Shown here: one piece after another, positions 60,835-64,000 of the stretch
Numbering within the stretch: position 1 is the first letter of the stretch
Layout: each line of letters begins with the position of its first letter
Source: Haematococcus lacustris
Taxonomy: Eukaryota; Chlorophyta; Chlorophyceae; Chlamydomonadales; Haematococcaceae
NCBI GenBank assembly: GCA_030144725.1
Contig: JASKMD010000003.1
Coordinates: forward strand, 2,004,991 to 2,068,990
DNA: 64,000 nt
Direction of reading: 5' to 3'
Made by a program: the position numbers and the translations under genes
The notes under the pieces: model-generated
Databases searched by the model: none
Told to the model about the DNA's origin: nothing
Seen by the model: the letters and a program-made list of their open reading frames with translations, nothing else

Positions 60835-61265
60835 CTTCACACTGCCCATCTCACTGGGGCAGTGTCACACACACATTGGTCAAAGTGTCACACACACATG
60901 GGTCAAGCACAGCCTACACACTGCCCATCTCACTGGGGCAGTGTCACACACACACATGGGTCAAGCACCGCGTACACACTGCCCATCTCACTGGGGCAGT
61001 GTCACACACACACATGGGTCAAGCACGGCGTACACACTGCCCATCTCACTGGGGCAGTGTCACACACACATGGGTCAAGCACCGCCTACACACTGCCCAT
61101 CTCACTGGGGCAGTGTCACACACACACATGGGTCAAGCACCGCGTACACACTGCCCATCTCACTGGGGCAGTGTCACACACACACATGGGTCAAGCACCG
61201 CGTACACACTGCCCATCTCACTGGGGCAGAGTCACACACACATGGGTCAAGCACCGCCTATCCAC
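60835..61265. repeat. 58-bp minisatellite, seven units
   Basis: Unit core ctgcccatctcactggggca at 60842, 60921, 60979, 61037, 61093, 61151 and 61209, separated by cacacaca and gggtcaagcaccgc. The core contains CTGCCC...GGGCAG and can form a hairpin. Confidence 0.9.
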
Positions 61266-61559
61266 TGTAACCGGTTGTTATGAGGAAGAGCTTCTGCTGC
61301 TGATCAGCTGTTGCTGACTTTTCCCCCCTGCAGCAGAAGTTATGACTTGATGTACCCAGAAAGCAGTGTCCAAGTCAACAGAGCAGCGCAAACACACAGA
61401 AGTCAAACACTGCCTAGACACTACCCTAAGTCTATATAGGGCAGAGCTTATGCTGATGAGCAGCACTTGCTGACTCTTCCCCCCTGCAGCAGAAGTTGTG
61501 GCTTGATGCAAACCAGAAAGTGGTTTTGAGACCAACAGAACAAAAAGAGCAGGTTATCC

Positions 61560-62112
61560 CTGGTAGCTGCCTGGCACTGCACACTCATTAGACAGTGACT
61601 AACAAACAGAACATGACATGCAGCGCTACAGCATGCACCTGCATGGCATTGCACACTCGTCGTGGCAATGACTAACAAACAAGACAGGCAGCGCTACAGC
61701 ATGCACCTGCTTGGCAATGCACACTCGTCGCGGCAGTGACTAACAAGGTAGAACAGGACAAGCAGCGCTACAGCATGCACCTGCCTGGCAATGCACACTC
61801 GTCGCGGCAGTGACTAACAAAGCAGAACAGGACAGGCAGCGCTGCAGCATGCACCTGCCTGGCACTACACACTCGTTGCGGCAGTGACTAACAAGGTAGA
61901 ACAGGACAGGCAGCGCTACAGCATGCACCTGCCTGGCAATGCACACTCGTCGCGGCAGTGACTAACAAGGTAGAACAGGACAGGCAGCGCTGCAGCATGC
62001 ACCTGCCTGGCAATGCACACTCGTCGCGGCAGTGACTAACAAAGCAGAACAGGACAGGCAGCGCTGCAGCATGCACCTGCCTGGCACTACACACTCGTCG
62101 CGGCAGTGACTT
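61560..62112. repeat. 74-bp minisatellite, about eight units
   Basis: The marker actaacaa occurs at 61598, 61671, 61739, 61813, 61887, 61961 and 62035, with a degenerate last copy at 62109. The last five intervals are exactly 74 bp. Units read catgcacctgcctggcaatg, then cacactcgtcgcggcagtga. Confidence 0.9.
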
Positions 62113-62440
62113 TCGTACACCATCCCCACAGACACGACACACCATCCAGACAATGCACGATCTTGGCACGAGCAACTCGGAAGCTTATGCACACGGACAA
62201 CGCTGGAGCTGGCCCCGTGTATCGCACCAAGCTTGGCTTACTTGGCTGCTCGACGGGGAACCAGATCTCACAGCGGTTGCGTAGCTTTGCAAAGGGCCTC
62301 GGCATCCATCGGCATCCCTGCGTGGTAATGCGCTTGAGCAAGGGCTCGAAGGCTATCATTTACGCACAGTCGCTTGCCAGGCGACTGCGCGGACCCGATC
62401 TCATTGGTGTCCGACACAATGGCGGAGCAGTGGGCCCATA
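62113..62440. other. Unique stretch next to the primer site
   Basis: The only non-repetitive part of the element interior. Open frames exist on both strands (plus strand 62106-62441; minus strand 62087-62359), but neither has a recognisable domain. It could be a leader/packaging region or captured host sequence. Confidence 0.35.
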
Positions 62441-62444
62441 ACCC

Positions 62445-62704
62445 TGTAAGGAAAGCACGGCCAGACCAGGACACCACTATCAAGGTTACATAGATCTGCC
62501 ACAACAGACCGGCGCATAGCTCGCGCCTACCTGTAAGGAAAGCACGGCCAGACCAGGACACCACTATCAAGGTGCCGAGGTCTGGCAAGAAACTGCCTTA
62601 ACTACAACAGTCACACTCGTACACTCGGCAGACTAGCCGCTGAATATCTCGCCCTATCATCCCGATGCTTCATGCGCAACACCGGGAGAGCATACTTTCC
62701 AACA
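62445..62704 (-). repeat. 5' LTR of the minus-strand element
   Basis: 260 bp, differing from the partner LTR at six positions that I could see. On the minus strand the 43-bp unit occurs twice, as TTTCCTTACAG|GTAGGCGCG...TTTCCTTACAG|GGTTATGGG, giving a potential 87-nt GT-AG intron (62530 down to 62444) that ends at the primer site. Confidence 0.85.
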
Positions 62705-63075
62705 CATCTACAGTACTGTAGACATCTACAGTACCTCGAGGTACCTCGAGGTACCTCGAGGTACCTCGAGAGACCATTTACAGTACTGTAGGTACCTACA
62801 GTACTGTAGACATCTACAGTACTGTAGACATCTACAGTACTGTAGACATCTACAGTACTGTAGACATCTACAGTACTGTAGACATCTACAGTACTGTAGA
62901 CATCTACAGTACTGTAGGTGCCTCGAGGTACCTCGAGAGACCATTTACAGTACTGTAGGTACCTACAGTACTGTAGACATCTACAATACTGTAGACATCT
63001 ACAGTACTGTAGACATCTACAGTACCTCGAGGTACCTCGAGGTAGCTCGAGAGACCACTTACAGTACTGTAGCCT
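62705..63075. repeat. Palindromic satellite, right part
   Basis: Continuation of the array at 59027-59591, beginning with the TSD CATCT. It includes a regular run of the 18-bp unit (about 62800-62925) and blocks of GGTACCTCGA. Confidence 0.95.
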
Positions 63076-63700
63076 TTAAGCACTTAGAAAAATTCTGAAC
63101 ATCTCACTTGCATTCAAGGCCGTCCAACACTTAGTCGCAGCATCGTGTAGCCGGTATTGCAGCGATGGCATCGCACGAGGTTACCCATACTCGCAGCCGC
63201 ATCTAGCCCATACTCGCAGCCACATACTCGGCAATCAACCTCGCGGCCACACAGCTGGTCCACAGATGGCATCGCACGAGGTTACCCATACTCGCAGCCA
63301 CATCTAGCCCATACTCGCAGCCACATACTCGGCATTCAACCTCGCGGCCACTCAGCTGGTCCAGCAGCGCAGAAGCATACCTGTGAGGCAGCTCGGTGCG
63401 AGGATCTCACCTCGCAGCCAGCCTCGCAGCCATTTTCCTCGCAGCCAGCCTCGCAGCCAGTTTCGCAGCCAGCCTCGCAGCCAGCCTCGCAGCCAGCATC
63501 GCAGCTAGCCTCGCGGCCAGTTTCCTCGCAACGATTCTCCGCAATGAATCGCAAGCATTGATGCACCAACGCAAGGCAGGTGCAACGTGTTGTGAGCAGC
63601 GAAGAGGCCAGACGGACTATGGTAAGAGCTTAGGACCAAGGTAAGAGCTTAGAAGGAGCTAGCATTGCGCAGCATAGCCCTTAGTATCCAGCCTAACCGC
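63076..63700. repeat. Tandem duplication and ctcgcagcc minisatellite
   Basis: 63166-63365 is an approximately 106-bp segment (gatggcatcgcacgaggtta...) present twice. 63405-63530 is a run of ctcgcagccag units of 10-12 bp with small variations. ORFs here (ASLAASFAASLAA...) are repeat artefacts. No gene. Confidence 0.8.
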
Positions 63701-63774
63701 TACCACACCTGGTTGCTGCAGGTCTTACAATCACGCCTAGTAACCCCCTGATTACCACCCCCTCCCAGTCCCCC

Positions 63775-63927
63775 TCACCACCACCACCACCACCACCACC
63801 ACCACCACCACCACCACCACCACCACCACCACCACCACCACCACCACCACCACCACCACCACCACCACCACCACCACCACCACCACCACCACCACCACCA
63901 CCACCACCACCACCACCACCACCACCA
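63775..63927. repeat. (CAC)n trinucleotide run
   Basis: About 51 uninterrupted CAC/CCA units. It is followed by non-repetitive DNA and, at 63977-64000, by a (CCCAG)n tract that runs out of the window. Confidence 0.97.
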
Positions 63928-64000
63928 TTTCATCACCTCCCACAACGTTCCCACTGTTGCCTCCCTTGTGTTGCAGCCCAGCCCAGCCCAGCCCAGCCCA

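Larger units (their letters stand above)
59592..62704 (-). mobile_element. Non-autonomous Copia-type LTR element inside the satellite
   Basis: 3113 bp on the minus strand, with two 260-bp LTRs (59592-59851 and 62445-62704). The primer site lies inside the right-hand (5') LTR at 62430-62443 (minus strand GGTTATGGGCCCAC). A 5-bp TSD, CATCT, is at 59587-59591 and 62705-62709. No gag or pol motif in any frame. The interior consists largely of three minisatellites plus a unique stretch at 62110-62440. Confidence 0.87.

Noticed and set aside
62705..63075. CRISPR-like regular short repeats
   Set aside because: Units are contiguous palindromes with no unique spacers, no cas genes are present, and the surroundings are eukaryotic.
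63752..63943. Poly-Val/poly-His type ORFs
   Set aside because: Translation of the (CAC)n run.

Overview
The window looks like nuclear DNA from a chlorophycean green alga of the Chlamydomonas/Volvox/Haematococcus type. The evidence is GC-rich DNA full of CAG/CTG runs, GT-AG introns, a Dualen (RandI)-type non-LTR retrotransposon, Copia elements with a half-tRNA primer site like Volvox Osser, and many minisatellites. The species cannot be fixed from sequence alone. There is no prokaryotic layout, rRNA, tRNA or CRISPR array.

Layout. (1) 1-12.1 kb: the broken edge of an F-box-like/LRR gene, then a composite Copia insertion (1734-10392) that carries a nested, internally deleted Gypsy-type LTR element (6742-9978). 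(2) 12.1-40.6 kb: a segmentally duplicated array with six open minus-strand F-box-like/LRR genes, one inverted broken copy and one C-terminal fragment. These alternate with degenerate copies of an unrecognised intron-containing gene family ('family 2'). One CobW/COG0523 GTPase fragment lies inside the array. (3) 41.5-43.2 kb: a non-autonomous hAT-like DNA transposon with an 8-bp target-site duplication (TSD). (4) 44.5-55.8 kb: an apparently full-length 11.2-kb Dualen-type retrotransposon with a 12-bp TSD and one uninterrupted 3683-codon ORF. (5) 57.1-58.9 kb: the 5' end of a second Copia element. (6) 59.0-63.1 kb: a satellite made almost wholly of palindromes, split by a minus-strand non-autonomous Copia-type element with a 5-bp TSD. 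(7) 63.1-64 kb: minisatellites and a (CAC)n run.

The most striking system is the Dualen-type ORF. In order it carries a membrane-anchored leader with a 38-aa tandem repeat, a 2A-like ribosome-skipping motif (DVEMNPGP), two Josephin-like cysteine-protease domains, an AP endonuclease, a reverse transcriptase, a PHD-like finger, RNase H and a C-terminal restriction-like endonuclease. The second is a shared architecture in three different Copia LTRs. Each ends in a tandem duplication laid out as AG|GT...AG directly before the primer site, so each LTR carries an 82-88-nt potential intron whose removal would restore a single repeat copy.

The LRR and family-2 genes appear to have been multiplied and scrambled by tandem and segmental duplication. 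Shared nonsense mutations, microhomology deletions and mosaic copies record that history. All functional statements rest on motif reading only; no database search was run.
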